Positions 32,912 through 41,403 of a stretch of DNA of 48,631 bases are shown piece by piece. This DNA comes from an uncultured Bacteroidales bacterium (lineage in GTDB: Bacteria; Bacteroidota; Bacteroidia; Bacteroidales; UBA932), in the NCBI GenBank assembly GCA_944322605.1, contig CALUPD010000034.1, forward strand, positions 1 to 48,631, written 5' to 3'. The first letter of the stretch is position 1, and every line of letters starts with the position of its first letter. Made by a program: the position numbers and the translations under genes. Below the pieces are notes generated by a model, which made no database searches, had not been told where the DNA came from, and saw nothing but the letters and a program-made list of their open reading frames with translations.

Positions 32912-34174
32912 ATGAGGGAACTTTTAAGCGAAATATTCGAATCGTTGAAAAAGAACAAGCTCAGAAGCTTTCTGACAGGGTTCTCGATTGCATGGGGAAT
33001 ATTCATGATTGTCATATTGCTCGGTTCTGGCAACGGGCTGATGAACGGATTGAATTCGAATCTCGGCTCGTTCATGCAAAGCCGCATCAACATATATTCA
33101 TATTTCAGGAATGTTCCTTACGAAGGTTATCCGCGCTGGTCTTCCGTTTATTTGACGGATGAGGATATTTCCATTATCAGCGGCCTGAACGGGGTCTGGA
33201 AAGTGATACCTTCCGTGTCTTCTTCGCAAACCATCCGGTACGGCGAGGATTACGAGTCCAGCATATCAGTCAATGCAACAACTGAAGAATCCTATGAGCT
33301 TGGCGATTTCACGATTATCGCAGGCCGTTATATCAATCGTACCGACATGGTTTTAAAAAGAAAGTCAGTAGTGTTGGACGAAGGCATAGCCAAAGAGATT
33401 ACAGACAAGGAGTATCCTTTAGGGAAAAAGATTCTTTTGGACGGAGTCCCGTTTACTGTAATAGGGATTGCAAAGGGAGAGTCTTCCATGTCGTTCAAGA
33501 CTGCGTACATTCCTGTCACGACTTATTCTGCGTTGTTCAAAAGCGGAGTTTCGGAATACAGGAATGCTACTGTCCTGTGCGAAGACAAGGCCGTGGAATC
33601 CGGCATGACAGAAGTTTTGTCAGACGAAATAGCTGGAATCTTGAAGTCGAGGCATCATGTTTCCCCTGATGACAAATATGCCATCGATGTCTTTTCGAAC
33701 AAGGAGACTGCGGACGCTTTCAGGATTCTCCATACAGGACTCAATGTCTTCATATGGTTCATCGGAATAGGGACTCTTTTCGCCGGTGTCGTGGGAGTAA
33801 GCAATATAATGCTCGTTTCAGTCCGCGAAAGGACTCATGAAATAGGAGTACGAAAAACTTTCGGGGCGCGTTCCGGTTCCATTATATTGATGGTGCTTTC
33901 CGAGACTCTTGTGATAACCGTATTTTCCGGATACGTGGGAATGATTTCCGGCGTGTTTGCCATGGAAGGGGTAAACTGGTACATAATGAACAGGCCCGTT
34001 GATTCTTATGGAGGATTCGGGGACATATCCTTTTTCAAGGACCCTACCCTCAGGCTTCCTGTCGTGATTAGCTGCACGGCAGCCTTGATAATTGCTTCCC
34101 TTATAGCCGGATACATACCTGCCAAGAAGGCGGCTGGGCTGAAAACCATCGACGCATTGAGATATAACAAGTAA
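32912..34174 (+). CDS. MacB-like ABC transporter permease (first)
   Basis: This 420-residue permease has an N-terminal membrane helix near 20-45 (L-R-S-F-L-T-G-F-S-I-A-W-G), a large periplasmic MacB-PCD domain and an FtsX C-terminal domain with three helices. V-G-V-S-N-I-M-L-V-S-V-R-E-R-T-H-E-I-G-V-R-K is the coupling segment contacting the ATPase. ATG 32912 is preferred over TTG 32894. Unlike E. coli MacB, the ATPase is a separate protein. It probably pairs with the second permease as a heterodimer. Confidence 0.9.
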   Translation: MRELLSEIFESLKKNKLRSFLTGFSIAWGIFMIVILLGSGNGLMNGLNSNLGSFMQSRINIYSYFRNVPYEGYPRWSSVYLTDEDISIISGLNGVWKVIPSVSSSQTIRYGEDYESSISVNATTEESYELGDFTIIAGRYINRTDMVLKRKSVVLDEGIAKEITDKEYPLGKKILLDGVPFTVIGIAKGESSMSFKTAYIPVTTYSALFKSGVSEYRNATVLCEDKAVESGMTEVLSDEIAGILKSRHHVSPDDKYAIDVFSNKETADAFRILHTGLNVFIWFIGIGTLFAGVVGVSNIMLVSVRERTHEIGVRKTFGARSGSIILMVLSETLVITVFSGYVGMISGVFAMEGVNWYIMNRPVDSYGGFGDISFFKDPTLRLPVVISCTAALIIASLIAGYIPAKKAAGLKTIDALRYNK

Positions 34175-34184
34175 CAGGCATATT

Positions 34185-35462
34185 ATGAGAATATTCGATT
34201 TGGACAGCTGGAACGAAGTATTCGATACCATATCGCGCAACAAGAAGCGTTCGGTATTCACTGCTTTGGGCGTGGTATGGGGAACGTTCATGCTCATAAT
34301 TCTCCTCGGAGTCGGAAACGGGTTCGCCCTTTTGTTCAGGAGCAATGTGAATAATTTGGTTTCCAATTCGATATTATTGTATTCCGGCACGACTTCCATG
34401 CCTTGGAACGGATTGCAGTCAGGACGTTTCATCGAATTCGACAAGAAGGATGTGATGGAAATATCCGGAATGCAAGGCATAGACGGAGTAATGTACCTTT
34501 CTCCGCAAAAGTTCGGAGAAATCGTGTACGACAATAATACTTATGATGGAATGACACTGTTCGGCACCACTGAACGGGTAAAGGACATACTATCGCTGAA
34601 ACCTGTCTACGGCAGGCTTTTGAACGGGATAGACGATTCAAGGAGCAGGCGCGTATGCATTATTCCCATACAGTATGCCGAATCGATTACTGATAATCCT
34701 GAAGAATTGATAGGCAAAAGCATAGTCTGCGAAGGAATATCCATTGTGATTGCCGGCATATATGAGAAATATAACAATACGCTGTCTTTTTCTCTGAATT
34801 CAAGGACATTGTACATGCCCTACTCTACATATACTGCCTTGTACGGGAAAGGGGAAGACAAGATAAACATAATGATAGCTGATGTGGACAGGAAATACGA
34901 TTCGGAAGAAATGGAGAAAAAAGCAAAAGAGATACTGGCGGCGAACCACGATGTGAATCCTGAAGACAAGGAAGCGATATATTCGCTTTCGCTGTCATTC
35001 GTCTTTGATAAGGTAAACGGTTTTTTCGACGGATTCAAATTTCTTGTATGGGTCGTAGGACTGGGATCGTTGCTGGCCGGAGTGGTGGGCATAAACAATA
35101 TACTTTTGATCGTAGTCAGGGAGAGGCGGCAGGAAATCGGGGTACGCAGGGCCATAGGGGCGAAGCCTTCATCCATCATGGGGCAGATTATAGCAGAGAG
35201 CTGCGTGATGACCATTGCCGCAGGCATGATCGGCCTTATGCTCGCCATAGCAGTTACCATGCTTTTGGACAAGTACTTGCTTCCGCAGTTTACGGACGGA
35301 AGCATGTCCTATTTCCTGGACAGGCCCCTTACATTCCAGCTTGCGCCGGGTTATGCAATGCTTTGCATGGGCATAATCGTGATTATGAGCGTGGTGATTG
35401 GAATATTGCCTGCAAGGAAAGCCCTTGCCATAAAGGCTATAGATGCGTTAAGGGAAGAATAG
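34185..35462 (+). CDS. MacB-like ABC transporter permease (second)
   Basis: The 425-residue protein has the same architecture as its upstream neighbour: an N-terminal helix (S-V-F-T-A-L-G-V-V-W-G), a periplasmic MacB-PCD domain and an FtsX domain with the coupling helix N-N-I-L-L-I-V-V-R-E-R-R-Q-E-I-G-V-R-R. The two permeases are clearly related but diverged, especially in the periplasmic part. Ten bases separate them. A heterodimeric transporter is the simplest reading. Confidence 0.9.
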   Translation: MRIFDLDSWNEVFDTISRNKKRSVFTALGVVWGTFMLIILLGVGNGFALLFRSNVNNLVSNSILLYSGTTSMPWNGLQSGRFIEFDKKDVMEISGMQGIDGVMYLSPQKFGEIVYDNNTYDGMTLFGTTERVKDILSLKPVYGRLLNGIDDSRSRRVCIIPIQYAESITDNPEELIGKSIVCEGISIVIAGIYEKYNNTLSFSLNSRTLYMPYSTYTALYGKGEDKINIMIADVDRKYDSEEMEKKAKEILAANHDVNPEDKEAIYSLSLSFVFDKVNGFFDGFKFLVWVVGLGSLLAGVVGINNILLIVVRERRQEIGVRRAIGAKPSSIMGQIIAESCVMTIAAGMIGLMLAIAVTMLLDKYLLPQFTDGSMSYFLDRPLTFQLAPGYAMLCMGIIVIMSVVIGILPARKALAIKAIDALREE

Positions 35463-35540
35463 GCTGATTGTCGCGTTTGACGGGCTATTAAGCCGTTGTT
35501 ATATGAGTATTGTTCCGATAATGTAAAAATATGATAATAT

Positions 35541-36653
35541 ATGAAAAAAGTCTTAAAAATCATTCTATTGGCAGCATGCGCGTTTTTGTTCATAGGCACA
35601 TTCGTGTTTTTGTGGCAGAAAGCCAGGCCGTCTTATTTTACTTACGAGCTTGTGTCAATGCAGGATCGCACTTTGTCCAGTTCTGTCATAGCTTCCGGAA
35701 ACGTTAATCCGGAAAACGAAGTGCAGATCAAGCCGCAGATTTCAGGAATCATATCTGAAATCAGATGTGAACCGGGAGACGACTTGAAGCAAGGGGACAT
35801 AGTGGCCGTTATCAAAGTGGTTCCTGAAATGGGATCTCTCAATAGCGCGGAAGGACGCCTTACGACGGCAAAGATAAATTACGACAAGGTACTGAAGGAT
35901 CATAAACGCAACGAAGAATTGTTCAAGAAGGAGATTGCATCCCTGGAAGAATACGAGGCGTCCCTGAGCGCGCTTGAAACGGCTGAAGAGGAGGTTAAAA
36001 ACGCCGAGGATGCTTTGAAAATCATAACTGACGGAGTTTCCGAGAAGTATGCGTATATGAGCAATACGCAGGTACGCTCCACCATAAACGGCAAGGTGCT
36101 TGACGTCCCGGTAGAAGTCGGCAATTCGGTCATCCAGGCCAATACGTTCAACGACGGTACCACCATAGCCCTTGTCGCAGACATGAGAAACATGATATTC
36201 AAAGGGGAAGTAGATGAAATCGAAGTAGGAAAGCTTGAGGAAGGAATGGATGCCAGCATTTCGATAGGCGCGATTCCGGGAAGGAAATTCGACGGGATTC
36301 TTACTTACATATCGCCTAAATCCGTATCCGATGAGAGTTCCAATATTGTGAAGTTTGAAATAGAAGCCGTCATGCCAGATTTGGATGATAGCGTTTTCAT
36401 ACGTGCCGGATACAGCGCGAACGCGGAAATCATCATAGAGAAAAAAGAGGATGTCCCGTCTGTTCCCGAAGGATGCCTGCAATATGATGAAGAAGGTACC
36501 CCGTATGTGGAAGTATATAAAGGCATGGACGGAAAGAAACAGGTATTCGAGAGACGGGATGTGGATGCCGGATTTTCGGATGGCGTCTATATTGAAATAT
36601 TGGGAGGATTGTCTTCCGAAGACAGGATAAAAGGCAATATAGCAATAAAATAA
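35541..36653 (+). CDS. Periplasmic adaptor (HlyD/MacA membrane-fusion family)
   Basis: The 370-residue protein has a signal anchor (about 5-27), a biotinyl-lipoyl-like half (S-G-N-V-N-P-E-N-E-V-Q-I-K-P-Q-I-S-G), a helical hairpin (about 95-155) with coiled-coil periodicity, and a beta-barrel domain. It should bridge the inner-membrane permeases and the TolC-like channel. It lies 78 bases after the second permease gene and 19 before the channel gene. Confidence 0.9.
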   Translation: MKKVLKIILLAACAFLFIGTFVFLWQKARPSYFTYELVSMQDRTLSSSVIASGNVNPENEVQIKPQISGIISEIRCEPGDDLKQGDIVAVIKVVPEMGSLNSAEGRLTTAKINYDKVLKDHKRNEELFKKEIASLEEYEASLSALETAEEEVKNAEDALKIITDGVSEKYAYMSNTQVRSTINGKVLDVPVEVGNSVIQANTFNDGTTIALVADMRNMIFKGEVDEIEVGKLEEGMDASISIGAIPGRKFDGILTYISPKSVSDESSNIVKFEIEAVMPDLDDSVFIRAGYSANAEIIIEKKEDVPSVPEGCLQYDEEGTPYVEVYKGMDGKKQVFERRDVDAGFSDGVYIEILGGLSSEDRIKGNIAIK

Positions 36654-36672
36654 GCATATAAACCGGACTTGT

Positions 36673-38013
36673 ATGATGAACTCATTATCAAAAAAGATCG
36701 TGCGGGCAATCCTGATAGCCGCAGCATGGACATTGTTCCCTTCCGCAATGCAGGCTGAAGAATGGACTTTGGACGAATGCATACGGTACGCGCTTGAAAA
36801 CAGCAACGAGGTGAAAAGCAAAAGCATCGACGCCGAACGCGGCAAAATCGCCATAAATACGGCGAAAATGAGCAGAATGCCTGATTTAAGCGCGTCTTTG
36901 GGCGCAAATACGTATTTCGGACGGGGACCTTCCAGAAACGGCACTTATGTGGACAATTCCCAGCTTTCCGCTTCATTCGGGATTGCCGCTTCCGTGCCGG
37001 TTTACCAGGGAATGAAGATCAAGCACGAGATCGCACAGGCAAAAATGAATTTCGAGGCCGCTACAAGCAGGCTGGAACTTGCCAAGGACAATATAGAACT
37101 ACAGATAACATCGTATTACCTTCAGGTCCTGTATAGCATGGAGATGGTAAACATAGCTGAAAGCCGTTTGGAACTTAGCGTGTCGGAATGCCGCAAGAGC
37201 CTCGGGCAGTACGAAGAAGGGAAAATATCGAAGAGTTCGTATATAGAAAGCCAGGCATTGGAGGCCAAGGACAAGGCCTCGCTTGTGCAGCAGGAAAACA
37301 ACCTTATGATAGCATTGCTCGACCTCAGGCAAGCAATGAACCTTCCCGATTCCGTGGACTTTTCCGTATCGCAGAATATGGAATACACGGTTATTCCGGA
37401 CATCGGGTCTCTTCCTTCCTTGAAAGAAATATACGAGGCAGCCCTTGGCAGCCACCCTTCAATACTTGCCGCCAATGCCGATGTGAAAAGCAGCGAAAGC
37501 GGGCTGAAAATAGCCAAATCCGCCTATCAGCCTACTGTAAGCTTTAATGCCGGTTATGGGAACAGTTTCTACCTGAACCTTATGGACGATTCTGCCAATG
37601 CCGGTTTCGTTTCGCAAATGAGAAACAACGGCAATGAGTACCTGGGCTTGACACTGACCATACCCATTTATATGCGGGGAAGCGTGCGCAATAATGTCAA
37701 GACGTCTGAATTGTCTCTGCGCACGAGTGTCATAGCTCTTTCTGAAACTGAAAAAGCCTTGAAGAAAGAGATAGAACAGGCCTATTGGGGAGCCGTGGCG
37801 GCTTTTTCCAACATGCAGGCTTCCGAGAAGTCTTTGGAATCGGCTTCGCTTGCATTCGAGAATGAGCGCATAAAGCTCGGCACAGGGGTGTCCAACATGT
37901 ACGATTACGCATCCGCCAAATCCGCGATGGATACTGCCGTTGCAGAACTTTCCCACGCAAAATTCGATTATCTTTTAAAATACCGGATACTCGAGTTCTA
38001 CATTAATTTGTAA
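36673..38013 (+). CDS. TolC-family outer membrane efflux protein
   Basis: The 446-residue protein starts with a Sec signal peptide (about 1-28, ending A-M-Q-A) and then W-T-L-D-E-C-I-R-Y-A-L-E-N-S, the typical start of outer membrane efflux proteins. Two long alpha-helical repeats follow, as expected for a trimeric TolC-like tunnel. It completes the tripartite system encoded upstream. The stop codon overlaps a TAATTTTG promoter box for rarA. Confidence 0.92.
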   Translation: MMNSLSKKIVRAILIAAAWTLFPSAMQAEEWTLDECIRYALENSNEVKSKSIDAERGKIAINTAKMSRMPDLSASLGANTYFGRGPSRNGTYVDNSQLSASFGIAASVPVYQGMKIKHEIAQAKMNFEAATSRLELAKDNIELQITSYYLQVLYSMEMVNIAESRLELSVSECRKSLGQYEEGKISKSSYIESQALEAKDKASLVQQENNLMIALLDLRQAMNLPDSVDFSVSQNMEYTVIPDIGSLPSLKEIYEAALGSHPSILAANADVKSSESGLKIAKSAYQPTVSFNAGYGNSFYLNLMDDSANAGFVSQMRNNGNEYLGLTLTIPIYMRGSVRNNVKTSELSLRTSVIALSETEKALKKEIEQAYWGAVAAFSNMQASEKSLESASLAFENERIKLGTGVSNMYDYASAKSAMDTAVAELSHAKFDYLLKYRILEFYINL

Positions 38014-38018
38014 TTTTG
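38011..38018 (+). promoter_or_regulatory. -7 box (TAATTTTG) before rarA
   Basis: TAATTTTG fits TAnnTTTG, overlaps the TAA stop of the TolC-like gene and lies 23 bases before rarA. The -33 element is not clear. Confidence 0.45.
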
Positions 38019-38041
38019 CCTGAGATCAATACAGGAATGAA

Positions 38042-39325
38042 ATGTTGCAACCGTTAGCGGAAAGGATGAGGCCGTCGAGCCTTGATGAATATATAGGACA
38101 GGAGCATATTGCAGGAAAAAACGGGATATTGCGCAAGATGATAGAAAGCGGCAATATATCTTCGTTCATACTTTGGGGGCCTCCGGGGGTCGGCAAGACG
38201 ACGCTTGCGCGCATAGTAGCGAACACATTGGACAGGCCTTTTTATACGTTGTCCGCAATCAGCTCAGGAGTCAAGGATGTGCGGGAGGTAATAGAGAATT
38301 CAAGGAAATCGAATCTGTTTTCGTCAAAAAGGCCTATACTTTTTATCGATGAAATACATCGTTTCAACAAATCCCAGCAGGACGCATTGCTCGGCGCTGT
38401 CGAAGACGGAACGATTACGCTGATCGGCGCGACTACTGAAAATCCTTCTTTCGAAGTGATAACTCCCCTGCTCTCCCGCTGCCAGGTGTTCGTGCTTAAA
38501 AGCATGGATGTAAAGGAACTTGATACGTTGCTATGCAGAGCCTTGGAAAAAGACAGCGTGCTTTCGAAAAGGACAATAAAAGTCGAGGAAAAGGAAGCGT
38601 TGTTCAGATTTTCAGGAGGCGATGCCAGAAAGCTGCTCAACCTTGTCGAAATTATCGTTTCCGCATTCAAGGATGACGAGGATGTTGTTATAAACAACAA
38701 GTCCGTTTCAGAGATCCTCCAGAAAAACATTGCCATATATGACAAGAAAGGCGAACAGCATTATGACATAATTTCCGCCTTTATAAAAAGCGTGCGAGGC
38801 TCTGACCCGAATGCTGCCGTTTATTGGATGGCAAGGATGCTTAACGGCGGAGAAGATCCCCTTTTCATAGCAAGGAGGCTTATCATACTTGCAGCGGAAG
38901 ACGTAGGACTGGCAAATCCGAACGGACTGCTTTTGGCGCAAAGCTGTTTCGAAGCCGTCCACAAAATCGGAATGCCTGAAGCAAGGATAATCCTGTCAGA
39001 AACGGCAATATATCTGGCGACAAGTCCCAAGAGCAATTCCGCTTATATGGCTATCGATACGGCGCTTTCGGTAGCAGAGAAAACGAAGGATTTCCCTGTC
39101 CCGCTTCATTTGAGGAACGCTCCTACAAAGCTGATGAAGGATCTCGGGTACGGCGAGGACTATAAGTACGCGCATGATTTCAGCGGCAATTTCATAGACC
39201 AGCAATACCTTCCTGACGGGCTGCAAGACGAGATATTCTATAACCCGGGCAATAATTCGAGGGAAAGGGAGGCCTTGAAATTTTTGACTGCAAGATGGAA
39301 AAAATATGAGAAAAAGGGAGAATGA
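38042..39325 (+). CDS. rarA: Replication-associated recombination protein RarA (MgsA)
   Basis: RarA is an AAA+ ATPase acting at stalled replication forks, related to clamp loaders. The 427-residue protein shows P-L-A-E-R-M-R-P-S-S-L-D-E-Y-I-G-Q near the start, Walker A G-P-P-G-V-G-K-T-T (about 46-54), Walker B L-F-I-D-E-I-H-R-F-N-K and sensor 1 L-I-G-A-T-T-E-N-P. The C-terminal RarA domain includes Y-W-M-A-R-M-L-x-G-G-E-D-P. Its last codons and stop lie within a terminator hairpin. Confidence 0.94.
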   Translation: MLQPLAERMRPSSLDEYIGQEHIAGKNGILRKMIESGNISSFILWGPPGVGKTTLARIVANTLDRPFYTLSAISSGVKDVREVIENSRKSNLFSSKRPILFIDEIHRFNKSQQDALLGAVEDGTITLIGATTENPSFEVITPLLSRCQVFVLKSMDVKELDTLLCRALEKDSVLSKRTIKVEEKEALFRFSGGDARKLLNLVEIIVSAFKDDEDVVINNKSVSEILQKNIAIYDKKGEQHYDIISAFIKSVRGSDPNAAVYWMARMLNGGEDPLFIARRLIILAAEDVGLANPNGLLLAQSCFEAVHKIGMPEARIILSETAIYLATSPKSNSAYMAIDTALSVAEKTKDFPVPLHLRNAPTKLMKDLGYGEDYKYAHDFSGNFIDQQYLPDGLQDEIFYNPGNNSREREALKFLTARWKKYEKKGE

Positions 39326-39340
39326 ATCTCCCTTTTTCTC
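39308..39340. terminator. Terminator overlapping the rarA stop codon
   Basis: Fourteen-base perfect arms (39308-39321 and 39327-39340; GAGAAAAAGGGAGA and its complement) surround an ATGAA loop that contains the rarA TGA. The A- and T-rich arms suit termination on both strands, between convergent rarA and glmS. Confidence 0.85.
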
Positions 39341-39437
39341 ATAATATAAATTGTATTAAAATACTGTTTCTCAAATTTGTATGCAAATATAGCATTTTTC
39401 TTCCATCCGCAAGAAAATCTCGCTTAGTACAGATACA

Positions 39438-41282
39438 TCATTCGACGGTGACGGATTTTGCCAGGTTCCTCGGCTGGTCAACGTCCATTCCCCTGTAAAC
39501 GGCTATATGGTAGGCCATGAGCTGGAGAGGAATCGATGTGATCAGCGCATCGAGGCAGTCGATAGTGTTAGGCACTTCTATGCAGAAATCCGCAATCTTG
39601 CTTATTTCAGTATCTCCTTCCGTGACGATGGCTATGATTCTTCCCTTGCGGGATTTGATTTCCTGTATATTGCTGAGTATCTTTTTGTACAGGTCGGATT
39701 TCGTCGCTATTACCACAACCGGCATTTCGGCGTCTATAAGGGCTATCGGCCCGTGCTTCATTTCGGCAGCTGGATAACCTTCTGCATGGATATAGGATAT
39801 TTCTTTCAGTTTCAGCGCTCCTTCGAGGGCTACCGGATAGGAATATCCCCTTCCGAGGTAAATGAAGTTCCTTGCGTAGGTGAACATTCTTGAAAGTTCC
39901 GCAATCGAATCGTTCAGCGCAAGCGTTGCGTACATTTTTTCAGGGATAAGCCCGAGTTCCCTTGTTATGTTAGTGTATTCTTCGTCCTTGATTGTCTTCT
40001 TTTCCTTTGCGAGGGCGAGCGCGAACATTATAAGCACGGCGACCTGCCCTGTAAAGGCCTTGGTCGAAGCTACGCCTACTTCGGAACCCACGTGTATGTA
40101 GATGCCCGAATCAGTGGCCCTTGCTATTGAAGAGCCTACCACATTGCATATCCCGAAAACGAATGCTCCTTTTTCCTTGGCAAGTTCCATGGCTGCCAGC
40201 GTGTCCGCAGTTTCCCCGCTTTGAGAAATGGCTATTACCACGTCGTTAGGCAGTATTACAGGATTCCTGTACCTGAATTCTGACGCGTATTCCACTTCGA
40301 CAGGGATGCGGCAGAAGCTTTCTATCAGATGTTTTCCTATCAGGCCTGCATGCCACGACGTTCCGCAGGCAACGATGACGAACCTTCCGGCGTTAAGCAA
40401 TTTGTCGCTATGGTTTATTATGGATGAAAGCCTTATGGTGTGTTCTTCCAGATTCAGCCTGCCCCTCATGCAGTCTTTCAGCCTTTCAGGCTGTTCGAAA
40501 ATTTCTTTCAGCATGAAATGCGGATAGTCCCCTTTTTCGAATTCGCTGAGGTTTATTTCGATATTCTGTATGTCTGCCGGGCATTCGACATTGTCGAGGT
40601 TTATGATTTTCAGAGGGCTTCCGGCAGAAAGCACGCCGATTTCGCCGTCTTTTAGGAATACCACCTTGTTCGTGTAAGGCACGATTGGAGCCGTATCGGA
40701 GGCGACGAAAAATTCTCCCTCTCCTATTCCGACTACAAGAGGGCTGCTTTTCCTTGCCACGATTATTTCGCCAGGATTGTCCTTGTCGATCAAGGCTATG
40801 GCATAGGCTCCGACTACTTCTTTCAACGCCACCTGTACAGCCGTAAGCAAGTCGAGCTTCCTGTCGTTGCGGATATACTCTATGAACTGGACGAGTATTT
40901 CGGTATCCGTATCGCTTGCGAAGGAATATCCTTCTTCTGAAAGTTTTTTCTTTATGGACAGGTAATTTTCGATGATTCCGTTATGGACCATGACGAGTTT
41001 TCCGTCTGACGAGCGGTGTGGATGCGCGTTCCGCTCAGTAGGCTCCCCGTGGGTCGCCCATCTTGTATGGGCAATGCCTGCCGTCCCGGATATGTTTTTT
41101 CCTGACGAGACCCTTTCAAGGTCTGCGACCTTGCCTACCGATTTATAAATCCTAAGATCCCCGCTTTTGTCTATCAATGCAACTCCTGCACTGTCGTAAC
41201 CTCTGTATTCAAGGCATTTAAGCCCTTTTATGAGAATGGGATAAGCATCGCTTTTCCCGATATATCCTACAATTCCGCACAT
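39438..41282 (-). CDS. glmS: Glutamine--fructose-6-phosphate aminotransferase (isomerizing)
   Basis: GlmS makes glucosamine-6-phosphate from fructose-6-phosphate and glutamine for peptidoglycan and lipopolysaccharide. The 614-residue protein begins MCGIVGYIG with catalytic Cys2 of the class II glutaminase domain, and has H-T-R-W-A-T-H-G-E-P-T and H-N-G-I-I-E-N-Y. Two SIS sugar-isomerase domains follow (C-G-T-S-W-H-A and S-Q-S-G-E-T-A-D-T). The end D-Q-P-R-N-L-A-K-S-V-T-V-E is characteristic. A -7 box lies 33 bases upstream. No glmS ribozyme was seen. Confidence 0.97.
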   Translation of the reverse strand: MCGIVGYIGKSDAYPILIKGLKCLEYRGYDSAGVALIDKSGDLRIYKSVGKVADLERVSSGKNISGTAGIAHTRWATHGEPTERNAHPHRSSDGKLVMVHNGIIENYLSIKKKLSEEGYSFASDTDTEILVQFIEYIRNDRKLDLLTAVQVALKEVVGAYAIALIDKDNPGEIIVARKSSPLVVGIGEGEFFVASDTAPIVPYTNKVVFLKDGEIGVLSAGSPLKIINLDNVECPADIQNIEINLSEFEKGDYPHFMLKEIFEQPERLKDCMRGRLNLEEHTIRLSSIINHSDKLLNAGRFVIVACGTSWHAGLIGKHLIESFCRIPVEVEYASEFRYRNPVILPNDVVIAISQSGETADTLAAMELAKEKGAFVFGICNVVGSSIARATDSGIYIHVGSEVGVASTKAFTGQVAVLIMFALALAKEKKTIKDEEYTNITRELGLIPEKMYATLALNDSIAELSRMFTYARNFIYLGRGYSYPVALEGALKLKEISYIHAEGYPAAEMKHGPIALIDAEMPVVVIATKSDLYKKILSNIQEIKSRKGRIIAIVTEGDTEISKIADFCIEVPNTIDCLDALITSIPLQLMAYHIAVYRGMDVDQPRNLAKSVTVE

Positions 41283-41314
41283 ATAGTAAAATTTAGATTA
41301 TTAAGTTTGTCCCA

Positions 41315-41322
41315 CAAATATA
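41315..41322 (-). promoter_or_regulatory. -7 box (TATATTTG) for glmS
   Basis: On the minus strand TATATTTG fits TAnnTTTG, 32 bases upstream of the glmS start. The -33 region is AT-rich without a clean TTTG. Confidence 0.5.
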
Positions 41323-41403
41323 CTAAAAGTTTTATTAGAAATATTAAGGATTCGTTAAGCCAAGTGACGCGCATTGCTGCTTTGGCATGCGGAACGGACC
41401 GTG

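Noticed and set aside
35742-36944. 400-codon minus-strand open frame opposite the adaptor and TolC-like genes
   Set aside because: The plus-strand proteins have clear family features and signal peptides; the antisense product has none.
41283-41403. glmS ribozyme upstream of glmS
   Set aside because: The leader is only about 30 bases from the promoter box to the start and is AT-rich, with no room for the ribozyme fold.
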